Assembly: GCF_016587415.1 (NCBI RefSeq)
Contig: NZ_BNJI01000001.1
Location: 2,209,501 to 2,273,500, forward strand
Reading direction: 5' to 3'
Source: Ktedonobacter sp. SOSP1-85
GTDB taxonomy: Bacteria; Chloroflexota; Ktedonobacteria; Ktedonobacterales; Ktedonobacteraceae
Length of the DNA stretch: 64,000 nt
Below, in pieces: positions 17,182-25,685 of the stretch. Each line of letters begins with the position of its first letter. The stretch's first letter is position 1. The notes below the pieces were generated by a model, which had not been told where the DNA came from, did no database searches, and saw only the letters and a list, made by a program, of their open reading frames with translations. Made by a program: the position numbers and the translations under genes.

Positions 17182-18569
17182 ATGACCCTTACGCGCTATG
17201 ATCTCATGGTTATCGGGGCCGGAGCGGCTGGCAGCAGCGCGGCGAACGAGGGGGCGGCTCACGGCATGCGTGTTGGATTAATTGAACGTGACAAATTGGG
17301 AGGAACCTATCTCAATTATGGCTGTGATCCAACCAAGGCCCTCCTGCATATCGCCAGCATCCGTCACCAGGCTCAGCAGACCGCTATGTATGGGATACGA
17401 ATACCCAGCGCCGATGTAGATTGGCCCGGCATCCAGCGCTACGTCCAGGGCGTGATAGAGCAGGTCCGTGGTGGTACGCCCATCCAGGCACGCGAAAAGC
17501 TGCGCCAGCGTGGCATTGAAGTTATCGAGGGCGAGGCCGAGTTTATCTCAGAACATGAGATGGGCATAGGCGGTCACCTCTATGAAGCCGCGCGCATCAT
17601 TATCACCGCCGGCAGTCATACCATTACCCCACCCATTCGGGGACTGGATCACACGAGTTTCCTGACCAATGTTGATGTCATGAAGCTCCCACAACTACCA
17701 CACAGCCTGGCTATCATTGGTGGTGGTCCCTTAGGGGTTGAGTTCGCGCAGATGTTCCGCCGCTTCGACGTCGAGGTAACGCTGCTGGAGAGCAAGCCAA
17801 CCCTCCTAGAACACGAGGATAGCGAACTGGTCAAGCTCCTCGAACAGGTGTTGCGCCAGGAGGGCATTCAAATCGAGACGGGCGTTACACTACAGCAGGC
17901 CGAGCTTACCCCTCAAGGGAAACGCCTGCGCTTTCAAGACACGTCCAGGCGCCAGCGCGAGCTAGATGTCACGGACATACTGCTGGCAACGGGACGCGAA
18001 CCCAACCTGGCCCCACTCCACCTGGAGGCAGCGGATGTCCGTTCAGACAACAATCGCATTTTCGTAGATGCGACCCTGCGCACCAGCGTTCCGCATATCT
18101 GGGCGGCAGGCGATGTTATCGGAGGGATGCGCCTCACGCATGTCGCCAGCGCGCAAGGTAAGGCCGCAGCCCGCAATGCTCTCTCACATCGTCCACAGAA
18201 CTTTAATCTCCAGGTGGTGCCCTGGGTCATCTTTACCGATCCCCCCTGGCACATGTGGGAAGCACAGAGGAGCAGCTACGCGCCAGTGGCATCCCCTATC
18301 GCGTGGGGCGTACCCCATTTAAGGAGAACGCACGCGCCATCGTCAATGGACGTACCACAGGACTCATCAAGCTCCTGATCGACGAGCAGAACCAGGTGCT
18401 CGGCGCTCATATCCTGGGTGACCGTGCCGACGATCTGATCACACCTATTGTCCTGGCTATGCGCAATAACCTGGGTGTCGAACAGCTGGCCTCAACCACC
18501 ATCCAGTATCCAACGCTCAGCGAGAGCGTTCGCTGGGCCAGCGTGCGTACCACCCCTGGCAAAGGCTAA
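17182..18569 (+). pseudogene. Pyridine nucleotide-disulfide oxidoreductase homologue, frame broken at 18241-18246
   Basis: Relative of mercuric reductase/dihydrolipoamide dehydrogenase. The first frame (17182-18378) has the FAD site VIGAGAAGSSAANEGAAHG, the NAD site IIGGGPLGVEFAQMF and the second FAD motif AAGDVIGG, but goes out of frame after FTDPP. The C-terminal dimer domain continues in another frame to 18569. Adding one C to the run of six restores the family motif DPPLAHVGSTEE, so a single missing base explains it. The active site is also odd: the usual GGTCLNVGCIPSK reads GGTYLNYGCDPTK, so the first redox Cys is Tyr, and the C-terminal HPTLSE reads YPTLSE. Even when restored it may not do dithiol chemistry. 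GAAAGG precedes the ATG. Confidence 0.85.
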
Positions 18570-18641
18570 ACCGGCCTTTCTGAGGCCAACCCGGCTGCAC
18601 ATCCGTGTTATAAGCAGAGTTAAGCGAGCTTCTAGATACTG

Positions 18642-18720
18642 CTTATTCGGAAACCTGAGCGCGCCTGTCCCCGAATGGGGGAAGCGCTAGTCACGAAAGT
18701 GACGTTGGTTTCCGCATAAG
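18642..18720 (+). repeat. Dispersed palindromic repeat, family A copy 3
   Basis: 79 bases, ends CTTATTCGGAAACC and GGTTTCCGCATAAG; the interior matches copy 2 closely. It lies 44 bases before the lipid kinase start. Confidence 0.82.
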
Positions 18721-18763
18721 AGCATAAAGAGAGCAAGAGAACACGTATGGCAGAGGGAAGATT

Positions 18764-19738
18764 ATGCGCGCTATCATCATACGCAACCCGACCTCCGGTT
18801 CCTCGCCTATGGCGAGCCAGGCGGCCCCGGCAGGACAGAATGAGATCGAGGATCGCATCCTGAACAATCTGCGTCACTATCACATTGAGGCAGAGGTACG
18901 CTATACCACAGCGGATGATCCTGGCGCAGGTCTCGCGCGCGAGGCCGCACAGGCAGGTATTGAGCTCATCATTGCCGCTGGCGGCGACGGCACACTCCAC
19001 TCGGTCGCCAGCGGCCTGATAGGCAGTAAAAGCATTCTCGGTATTCTTCCATGCGGAACTATGAATAATATCGCGCATAGCCTGCACATCAGTGAAGATA
19101 TTGACGAGGCCTGCCAGGTCATTGCCGAAGGGAAAACCGGCTGTATTGATGTGGGCTCCATCAATGGCCAGATCTTCCTGGAGGTATCTGGTATCGGCCT
19201 GGAGGCTGCCCTCTTCCCCGCGGCTGAAGACATCAAAAGCTCAGGCTTTCGCGAGACGATACGGGGCATGATCAATGGAATACACATACTCTTCTCTTTC
19301 CACCCGGAACGCGTGAAAATCACCTTTGATGATGGGCATACGCGTAGCTACCGCGCACTCCAGGTCAGCGTCTGTAACTCGCCCTTCTACGGAGCACATC
19401 TCCAATTCGCGCCCCAGGCGGTTATGGATGATGGCTATCTCGACATTCTTATTTACCAGAACTTTAATAAACTGGAATACATACTACACGCCATTGCTAT
19501 CAGCCAGGGACGGCGCGTATTTGAGCCAAAAGTGAAACGCCGACGCATCAAAAAGCTGTATATTACAGCCAGGACACCCTTGTCGCTGCACGCAGATGGC
19601 GAACAGATTGGCACGACGCCAGCCAAAATTGAGATTATCCCGGCGGCGCTACGTGTGCGCATACCACAGCGAGTGATCGATAGCGCAAATATCTCACAAC
19701 ATCAACCTTTGACGCCTGCTCGACGTGCCTATACGTAA
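18764..19738 (+). CDS. Diacylglycerol/lipid kinase (DagK/YegS family)
   Basis: Phosphorylates diacylglycerol or a similar lipid with ATP at the inner membrane face. The nucleotide loop IIAAGGDGTLHSVASGL (GGDGT at 73-77), the GILPCGTMNNIAHSL segment, and a C-terminal beta domain ending in LSLHADGEQIG are all present. 324 residues is normal. The ATG at 18764 follows GAGGGAAG. The next gene downstream is a PAP2 phosphatase and after it comes a secreted phosphoesterase, so the three could act together in phospholipid turnover. Substrate range (diacylglycerol, sphingoid base, undecaprenol) cannot be told. Confidence 0.9.
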   Translation: MRAIIIRNPTSGSSPMASQAAPAGQNEIEDRILNNLRHYHIEAEVRYTTADDPGAGLAREAAQAGIELIIAAGGDGTLHSVASGLIGSKSILGILPCGTMNNIAHSLHISEDIDEACQVIAEGKTGCIDVGSINGQIFLEVSGIGLEAALFPAAEDIKSSGFRETIRGMINGIHILFSFHPERVKITFDDGHTRSYRALQVSVCNSPFYGAHLQFAPQAVMDDGYLDILIYQNFNKLEYILHAIAISQGRRVFEPKVKRRRIKKLYITARTPLSLHADGEQIGTTPAKIEIIPAALRVRIPQRVIDSANISQHQPLTPARRAYT

Positions 19739-19787
19739 GATGCACACACTTCGCTCTTATCTAGATGGTAATGTTTACGCAAGAGCT

Positions 19788-19889
19788 TGTAGGGTCCATG
19801 CTGGCATGGACTCTTGTTGCCCACAGACAGACATCCTCTGACGTGGGAAAGTCGCGTCGCTCGGAGTCCATGCCAGCATGGACCCTACA
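19788..19889. repeat. Dispersed palindromic repeat, family C copy 1
   Basis: Arms 19788-19812 (starts TGTAGGGTCCATGCTGGCAT) and 19865-19889 are perfect 25-bp complements around a 52-base centre. Related copies lie at 40466 and 62474. Confidence 0.85.
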
Positions 19890-19917
19890 CATAGGCTATT
19901 AGAGGGGAGTATACTGT

Positions 19918-20802
19918 ATGCCCAACAAGTTCAGGCTTTTTGATAAAACTAATAAGATCATACCCAATATTACCCCACCCAAGGAGGCAGCCGCTCCACC
20001 ACCGTCGCCACTGCCGGACCTGGCGCCCGTGGTCAATGAGGCCCAGCGCAAAGCGGCGGAGACATCGTATTCAGGCCGGAAAGCGGTCTCACGTGGCACC
20101 ATGTATATGGCCTTCTATCTTTGGTTGCTCTCTGGCGTTATCATTCTCTCATTTATCGCCCAACGCACACAATTCTTTCCGGGCGATATGACCATCACGG
20201 CGCAACTACAGAAACGGCGTCAACCCTGGCTCCGCCGCTTCTTCTATGGCGTCTCAGAGATTGGCTTTCCCAAGTGGGCCGTGCCTCAGACTGTGGCGGC
20301 AGCGGGTATCTTCTGGGCCTTGCGCTTCCGCCTGGAAGCTCTCTTTATCCTGCTTACCAGTTCCTCGACGCTGCTCAACGCGATCGTCAAGCGCGTGATC
20401 AAGCGTCCACGACCCACGAATGAGCTTGTGACGGTGGTGCGCGTCATTAACGAACCCAGCTTTCCCAGCGGCCACGTCATGCACTATACCAACTTCTATG
20501 GCCTGCTGACCTACCTGCTAGCCTCCAACTGGCGCAACGGCAAACTACGCAATACGCTTATTACGGCCTGCCTGCTGCTCATCGCCTGTATTGGCCCCTC
20601 ACGCGTCTACCTGGGCGCGCACTGGCCCAGCGATGTGATGGCTGGCTATATGTACGGAGGCCTCTGGTTTACCGGCCTGATGGCCCTCTACCTGCGCGCC
20701 AAGGCCTGGATCCATCCACCCGTTGGCACCTCGCCTGAAGCAGCCAAACCACTTCGCCAGCCCGGACATGCCGATGGCGACGATGATGATGATGAAAAAT
20801 AA
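19918..20802 (+). CDS. PAP2-family phosphatase (membrane)
   Basis: Lipid or polyprenyl phosphatase. The three PAP2 motifs are intact: KRVIKRPRP (K158-P166), PSFPSGHVMH (catalytic His in 181-190) and SRVYLGAHWPSD (nucleophile His). Hydrophobic segments surround them, with about 60 N-terminal residues rich in Pro before the first helix and an acidic tail (DGDDDDDEK). 294 residues, ATG with AGAGGGGAG upstream. It sits after the lipid kinase, suggesting paired phosphorylation and dephosphorylation of a lipid; between them lies a family C repeat, so separate promoters are possible. The stop codon (20800-20802) is the first part of the following palindrome. Confidence 0.9.
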   Translation: MPNKFRLFDKTNKIIPNITPPKEAAAPPPSPLPDLAPVVNEAQRKAAETSYSGRKAVSRGTMYMAFYLWLLSGVIILSFIAQRTQFFPGDMTITAQLQKRRQPWLRRFFYGVSEIGFPKWAVPQTVAAAGIFWALRFRLEALFILLTSSSTLLNAIVKRVIKRPRPTNELVTVVRVINEPSFPSGHVMHYTNFYGLLTYLLASNWRNGKLRNTLITACLLLIACIGPSRVYLGAHWPSDVMAGYMYGGLWFTGLMALYLRAKAWIHPPVGTSPEAAKPLRQPGHADGDDDDDEK

Positions 20803-20876
20803 GGGAGAGAAATAGTAGTGTAAAAAGAGGGTAGGTAGATGCCCCTCTCTTTTTACACTACTATTTCTCTCCCTTA
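20800..20876. terminator. Perfect 30-bp hairpin that begins at the PAP2 stop codon
   Basis: Arms 20800-20829 and 20847-20876. The TAA stop of the PAP2 gene forms the outer end of the left arm. Confidence 0.72.
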
Positions 20877-20924
20877 TATGCTATACTCTTCTGTGGTAAA
20901 AGAGTATTCATAATGTAAAATACT

Positions 20925-20957
20925 CTTTAAAACGACTTAACCATTTATTAACATTTG
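20925..20957 (+). promoter_or_regulatory. PHO-box-like direct repeats upstream of the phosphoesterase gene
   Basis: CTTAACCA at 20936 and ATTAACAT at 20947 stand exactly 11 bp apart, with a weaker TTTAAAAC at 20926. Eight-base CTTAACCT-like units every 11 bp are the layout of SphR/PhoP/PhoB boxes. The gene start is 46 bases downstream and the product is a phosphoesterase, which fits phosphate control. The same layout occurs at 32713. Confidence 0.6.
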
Positions 20958-21002
20958 TATGACAGAACCCACAGTAACAGCAGAGAAAACAGAGGAGGAA
21001 CG

Positions 21003-23135
21003 ATGCGCACATCTAGCTGGCGCGCCCATCTACCCCACCTTGTCACACTCGTAGGACTGTGTCTCTTATCACTGGCAGCCGGATTTGCATCGCCCACTTC
21101 GGCGATTGCAAAAACCAAAGAGAATACCTGCCAGATTAATTCTCCCCAAGGCAATGTCAAACACGTTATCTATCTGCAATTCGATAATGTCCACCTCTCG
21201 CGCGATAACCAGAATGTCCCTTCAGACCTGGAGCAGATGCCGAATCTCCTCAACTTCATTACCAGCCATGGCACGATGCTCTCAAATCAACATACACCTC
21301 TCATCGCGCATACGGCAACCGATATTCTCACTACATTGACCGGCGTCTATCCAAGCCGGAACGGCGTGCCTGTCAGCAATAGCTATCGCTACTTTAATCC
21401 TGATGGCACAAGCAATCCCGCCGTCTCCTTTGCCTACTGGACCTCGCCCCTCTACGATTACAGCACCTCAACTCCCAGCGATACCAAATACACTATGCTG
21501 GATGAGAAGGGGAATAATACACCAGCCCCCTGGGTATCATACACGCGGGCCGGATGTAACTTTGGCGCCGTCGCAACTGCCAATACGGTACTGGAGAATA
21601 TTGGCGTCGATATTCCTACCGTCTTTGGCGCGAACTCGCCTGAAGCGACTGAGGTGAAGGCCAATCCCGACCAGGCCACCGCTGACTACGTTGGTATCGC
21701 TGTCCACTGCGCGCAAGGCTCTTCTGTCTGCGCGAAAGGTCAGACAGATGTACTTCCTAACGAGCCAGGTGGCTATACCAACTATCAGGGGCTTTTTGGC
21801 CATAAGTATGTCGCTCCTCAGATCAGCCCCGACCAGCCTCTCACCGACCTGGATGGCAATGTGATTCAAAGCGCGAAGGGAAACGTTGGTTTTCCAGGCT
21901 TTGATGGCATGAGCGCTTCCACGTCGCTGGCCTATGTGGCCGCGATGCAGGAGCATAACATTCCCGTCACCTATGCCTATATCTCAGATGCGCACGACAA
22001 CCACGAAGGCGCAGGTGCCTATGGCCCAGGCTCGGCGGGCTATGTCAACGCGCTGAAGTCGTATGATGAGGCCTTTGGCAAATTCTTCCAGCGCCTCAAC
22101 GCCGATGGCATCAACGCCAGCAATACCCTCTTCGTCTTCACTGCCGACGAGGGCGACCACTTCGTGGGTGGCGCGCCAACGCCCGCCAACTGCGATGGCG
22201 TCACTGTCCCCTGCTCTTACAGCCAGATTGGCGAGGTCAATGTAAACCTGACGGGCCTGCTGGCAACGCAGAAGCAGAACACGACGCCCTTCTTGGTACA
22301 CGCGGATTCCGCCCCCAACTTCTATATCACCGGCAATCCCAAGCCTGGCGACCAGGTGACGCGTAAGTTGGAGCAGGATACGGCTAGCCTCCAGGTGACT
22401 AATCCGCTTACCAATCAGGATGAGAAGCTCACTAACTACCTGGCCGACCCGGTCGAGATGAATACCCTGCATATGATCACCTCGGACCCGGCGCGCACAC
22501 CAAACTTCACGCTCTTCGCCAAGCCCGATTACTATGGGTCAACGGGCGCGCCCAATTGCACCAAAGCCTGCGTCTATGAGAGTCCAGCTTTTGCCTGGAA
22601 TCATGGTGATGTCTCGCCAGATATCAACCGCACCTGGCTGGGACTGGTGGGCCCCGGCGTCGCGCACCTGGGCATCAACGATAGCATCTGGGCCGACCAC
22701 ACCGATGTGCGCCCCACGATGATGCTCCTACTGGGCCTCAAAGATGACTATCGCCATGATGGGCGTGTACTCTTCGAAGCCTTGAACGATAAGGCGCTCC
22801 CAGCTGTCATTCAGCATAACCGCTCCTTCTACACTCGGCTGGCCCAGTATTACAAGCAGATCAACGCGCCAGTGGGTGACTTCGGCCTGACAACGCTTGA
22901 GATCTCCACGCAGGCTCTCGCCAGTTCCTCAACGAATGACGAGACCTACCAGAATCTGGAGCAGGCCATTACCAGCCTGACCACGCAACGCGACGCCCTC
23001 GCCTTGCAGATGATTACCCTGCTTGAAAACGCCGAGTTTGGCGGCAATAGCCACCACAACGAGGCCAATATCCAGCAAGGAAATCTCTTCAATCAGGGAG
23101 ACGCACTCCTGCGTAAGACGCATTCAACACACTAA
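21003..23135 (+). CDS. Secreted phosphoesterase of the alkaline phosphatase superfamily
   Basis: 710 residues. An N-terminal signal peptide (MRTSSWR, then hydrophobic LVTLVGLCLLSLAAGFA, and a TSAIA-K cleavage region) sends it outside. The body resembles the type I phosphodiesterase/phosphatase/sulfatase fold: an early FDNVHLSRD, the metal-site region LIAHTATDILTTLTGVYPSR, and TADEGDHFVGG, WNHGDV and WADHTDVRPTMM as later metal ligands. The substrate may be a phosphate ester or diester. The frame opens at 20955, but the ATG at 21003 with GAGGAGGAAC gives the signal peptide start. PHO-box-like repeats lie just upstream. A sulfatase-type activity is the alternative. Confidence 0.85.
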   Translation: MRTSSWRAHLPHLVTLVGLCLLSLAAGFASPTSAIAKTKENTCQINSPQGNVKHVIYLQFDNVHLSRDNQNVPSDLEQMPNLLNFITSHGTMLSNQHTPLIAHTATDILTTLTGVYPSRNGVPVSNSYRYFNPDGTSNPAVSFAYWTSPLYDYSTSTPSDTKYTMLDEKGNNTPAPWVSYTRAGCNFGAVATANTVLENIGVDIPTVFGANSPEATEVKANPDQATADYVGIAVHCAQGSSVCAKGQTDVLPNEPGGYTNYQGLFGHKYVAPQISPDQPLTDLDGNVIQSAKGNVGFPGFDGMSASTSLAYVAAMQEHNIPVTYAYISDAHDNHEGAGAYGPGSAGYVNALKSYDEAFGKFFQRLNADGINASNTLFVFTADEGDHFVGGAPTPANCDGVTVPCSYSQIGEVNVNLTGLLATQKQNTTPFLVHADSAPNFYITGNPKPGDQVTRKLEQDTASLQVTNPLTNQDEKLTNYLADPVEMNTLHMITSDPARTPNFTLFAKPDYYGSTGAPNCTKACVYESPAFAWNHGDVSPDINRTWLGLVGPGVAHLGINDSIWADHTDVRPTMMLLLGLKDDYRHDGRVLFEALNDKALPAVIQHNRSFYTRLAQYYKQINAPVGDFGLTTLEISTQALASSSTNDETYQNLEQAITSLTTQRDALALQMITLLENAEFGGNSHHNEANIQQGNLFNQGDALLRKTHSTH

Positions 23136-23145
23136 CCTATAATAG

Positions 23146-23199
23146 AGTGAAAAGAGGGGCCGACGCTGCTAAACGCACGCGTCGGCCCCTCTTTTCACT
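23146..23199. terminator. Bidirectional 21-bp hairpin with T-run, family B core
   Basis: Arms 23146-23166 and 23179-23199, then TTTTTT. The centre (CCGACGCTGCTAAACGCACGCG) matches the core of family B repeats. It lies between convergent genes ending at 23135 and 23212. Confidence 0.78.
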
Positions 23200-23211
23200 T
23201 TTTTCTATGGA

Positions 23212-23643
23212 TTAGTACCCGGCAATGTTCTCTTCGAACAGAATCTGGGTTGGATGCAAACGCACCACCAGCTCCCCCGGCACGCCGTTGCGCTTACCGT
23301 ATTCCTCGGCACGATCCTGACCCATATAGCGACCACCAATAACGGTTGCCCAGTGTAATAGCTCCTGCGGGTCCTCGCTAAAGCTGACCGTTCCCTCGAC
23401 CTGGGCGTAGGCGTAGGGCGCATTTTCGTCATCTACGCACATGCTTACGCGCCCATCGCGCCGCATATTCTTTGCTTTAACGGTTTTATCGCCCGTCATA
23501 AAAATAATGTCGCCGCCGTCCACGTGATACCAGACAGGAACGACATGGGGCCGTCCATCAGCACATACTGTCGCCAGTTTGCCCGTGCGCGTTTCATGCA
23601 GCAGAAACGAGCGCACGTTGGCATCAAGGATCTGTGTCTTCAT
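23212..23643 (-). CDS. PPOX-class FMN/F420-binding split-barrel protein
   Basis: 143 residues with the split-barrel flavin-binding pattern: GKLATVCADGRPHVVPVWYH, then MTGDKTVKAKNMRRDGRVSM, and a C-terminal VRLHPTQI strand. Such proteins reduce or oxidise small molecules with FMN or F420; in actinobacteria and Chloroflexota the F420-dependent type is common. The open frame runs to 23715, but the ATG at 23643 (MKTQILDANV) has AGAGGTGA before it. Cofactor cannot be fixed by eye. It is a single gene between two hairpin/repeat regions. Confidence 0.85.
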   Translation of the reverse strand: MKTQILDANVRSFLLHETRTGKLATVCADGRPHVVPVWYHVDGGDIIFMTGDKTVKAKNMRRDGRVSMCVDDENAPYAYAQVEGTVSFSEDPQELLHWATVIGGRYMGQDRAEEYGKRNGVPGELVVRLHPTQILFEENIAGY

Positions 23644-23692
23644 CAACGGGTCACCTCTTCTCAATGTAATGTATGGTAGTATTGAGCCGTGT

Positions 23693-23757
23693 TGGCCGAC
23701 GCTGCTAACCCCCATTCGGGGGCAAGCGCACGCGTCTACATATAATGGTATGGGGCA
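23693..23757 (+). repeat. Family B half-copy carrying a family A core
   Basis: CCGACGCTGCTAA, then CCCCCATTCGGGGGCAAGCG (family A core), then GCACGCGTCTACATATAA (family B). The right arm of family B is missing here. It lies upstream of the PPOX gene on the - strand. Confidence 0.6.
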
Positions 23758-23803
23758 TGTCGTTCAGTTCTGATCAGCCCCTCTTCACTATACCTCTCAC
23801 ACC

Positions 23804-25366
23804 TTAGCCCATATCTACATGTACCACTGGAGCAGAAACAGGTGCCTCGTCTACGCTTGCCTCACGATAGGCGTGTTCTTCAGCACGACCGCGCGGCACA
23901 TACAGGGCCACGACAACGGCCCCCGCCGCCACAATCGCGGTCAAGAGATAGACCCAGAAGAGGCTCTGCATCAAGGCATCTTGCAACTGGACCAACAACG
24001 AGGGAGAGAAGAGACTCCGCGTCTCGGGACGCACCAGCAGATTGGCTGGAGAGTCCTGGGCTGCCGCATGACTAATTCCTCCAGGGAAGCGAGCCAGGAT
24101 CGCCGCGAAGCGCGCTCCCATTTGCGCATTAAGCACAGTTCCCATGACCGCAATCGCGATTGTGCCACCCATGGTACGGAAGAACTGAGTGGCCGCGGTT
24201 GCTACACCGCGCACATTCCAGGGCACCGAGTTCTGCACCGAGAGAATATAGACATTGCTGATCAGGCCCAGGCCTGCGCCAATGGCAATAATAGGAAAGA
24301 TCGCCAGGATATATGAGGTCTGCATGTTAAAGAGAGCGACACAGAGCGCGCCCACCATTGACAGCAGAGAGCCCAGGATCGCAGGAAAGCGATAGCCCAT
24401 GCGCATAACGAGGCGTCCACTCAAGACAGCGGCAATAGGCCAGGAGACGAGCAGCGGCATCAAGATCAGGCCCGCCTCGGTCGCTGAGCCACCCCGCACG
24501 CCCTGCACATAAAGCGGCAGGTATGAGCTGACGCCAAACATGACCGTTCCCAAAATCACGCCGCCGATGCTCGCCAGCGTGACAAAGCGATTCTTGAAGA
24601 GCGCGAGTGGCAGTACAGGTTCGTTCGCCCGCGCCTCCACCCGGAGGAAGAGCGCCAGCAGTAGCACTGCCACGGCGAAGAGTCCTATACTCTGTGGCGA
24701 GCCCCAGGCCCAGGTACTGCCGCCCTCTTGAATAGCAAAGAGGAGCGCCACCACCGAACCAGTAAGGGTCGCCGCCCCCAGATAGTCTAGCTGGTGCTTC
24801 GAGCGCGTAACATTCTCTTTGAGAGCAATAATCAGCAAAAGTGCTGAGAGGAGACCAAAGGGAATATTAATATAGAAGACCCAACTCCAGGAGAGGCGAT
24901 CCACAATCACGCCACCAATGGCGGGGCCAACGATGCTGGAGAGACCCCAGACCCCACTGAAGAGGCCCTGCACTCGCGCCCGCTCCTCCAGGGCAAAGAT
25001 ATCTCCGATAATCGTCAAGACCAGCGGCTGCACCGCGCCCGCCCCCAGACCTTGAATGGCGCGAAAGATAATCAACTCCACCATGTTCTGGGAGAGGCCA
25101 CAGGCGATTGAGCCAGCCAGGAAAATGGCCGTGCCACCCAGAAGCAGCAATTTGCGTCCATACAGATCCGCGAGCTTCCCATAGATAGGTACCGTAACAG
25201 TAGATGTAAGTAAATAGATAGAAATGACCCAGGCATATAATGTGACGCCCCCGAGCTTTCCCACAATGCTCGGCATGGCCGTTCCTACAATCGTCGTATC
25301 CAATGCCGTCAGCGCCATCCCCAACATCAACCCAATTGTGACTATAATTTTTGCTTGCTTTGTCAT
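23804..25366 (-). CDS. MFS transporter, DHA2 (EmrB/QacA) type, 14 helices
   Basis: Proton-driven exporter, probably of drugs or other hydrophobic compounds. 520 residues with about 14 hydrophobic segments. Motif GMALTALDTTIVGTAMPSI in helix 1, motif A in YGKLADLYGRKLL, and motif C in GLSSIVGPAIGG are typical of the DHA2 family. The cytoplasmic C-terminal tail is acidic. The ATG at 25366 (MTKQAK) has GGAGAGGGATC upstream and avoids an odd Cys/Phe-rich N-terminal extension from 25438. No TetR or MarR regulator is adjacent. Confidence 0.92.
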   Translation of the reverse strand: MTKQAKIIVTIGLMLGMALTALDTTIVGTAMPSIVGKLGGVTLYAWVISIYLLTSTVTVPIYGKLADLYGRKLLLLGGTAIFLAGSIACGLSQNMVELIIFRAIQGLGAGAVQPLVLTIIGDIFALEERARVQGLFSGVWGLSSIVGPAIGGVIVDRLSWSWVFYINIPFGLLSALLLIIALKENVTRSKHQLDYLGAATLTGSVVALLFAIQEGGSTWAWGSPQSIGLFAVAVLLLALFLRVEARANEPVLPLALFKNRFVTLASIGGVILGTVMFGVSSYLPLYVQGVRGGSATEAGLILMPLLVSWPIAAVLSGRLVMRMGYRFPAILGSLLSMVGALCVALFNMQTSYILAIFPIIAIGAGLGLISNVYILSVQNSVPWNVRGVATAATQFFRTMGGTIAIAVMGTVLNAQMGARFAAILARFPGGISHAAAQDSPANLLVRPETRSLFSPSLLVQLQDALMQSLFWVYLLTAIVAAGAVVVALYVPRGRAEEHAYREASVDEAPVSAPVVHVDMG

Positions 25367-25503
25367 AGAATCCAGATCCCTCTCCATCAAGCAACAGAAA
25401 CACAAAAAAGATGTTGTAAAGAACTCTTCGTTCTTCACAACACCCTACCGGGGTTGATATATTCCCCTTCATAAGTATGGCCTTCGCGCCTGCGGCGCTC
25501 AGG

Positions 25504-25562
25504 GGTAAGGTGTGTATGGTGGCGAGCGAGCGCCGCCCGCTCGCCACCATACACACCTTACC
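25504..25562. repeat. Perfect 25-bp inverted repeat upstream of the MFS exporter
   Basis: Arms 25504-25528 and 25538-25562, flanked on the left by GCGCCTGCGGCGCTC, a motif shared with the hairpins at 8431 and 42991. Both adjacent genes are on the - strand, so it may end the kinase-region transcript together with the family B copy at 25590. Confidence 0.7.
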
Positions 25563-25589
25563 AGGAGGAGAGCTTGCGAAGCCCTTAAT

Positions 25590-25676
25590 AACGTTGCTAA
25601 ACGCACGCATCTATATATGAAGGTATGAGATCGCCCGTATCTTTATATGTAGACACGTGCGTTTAGCAGCGTCGTG
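25590..25676. repeat. Dispersed palindromic repeat, family B copy with diverged arms
   Basis: Left ACGTTGCTAAACGCACGCAT and right ACGTGCGTTTAGCAGCGT are complementary with several mismatches, with TATATAT-like sequence toward the centre. It lies 10 bases beyond the stop of the kinase gene. Confidence 0.75.
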
Positions 25677-25685
25677 CACCCCACC

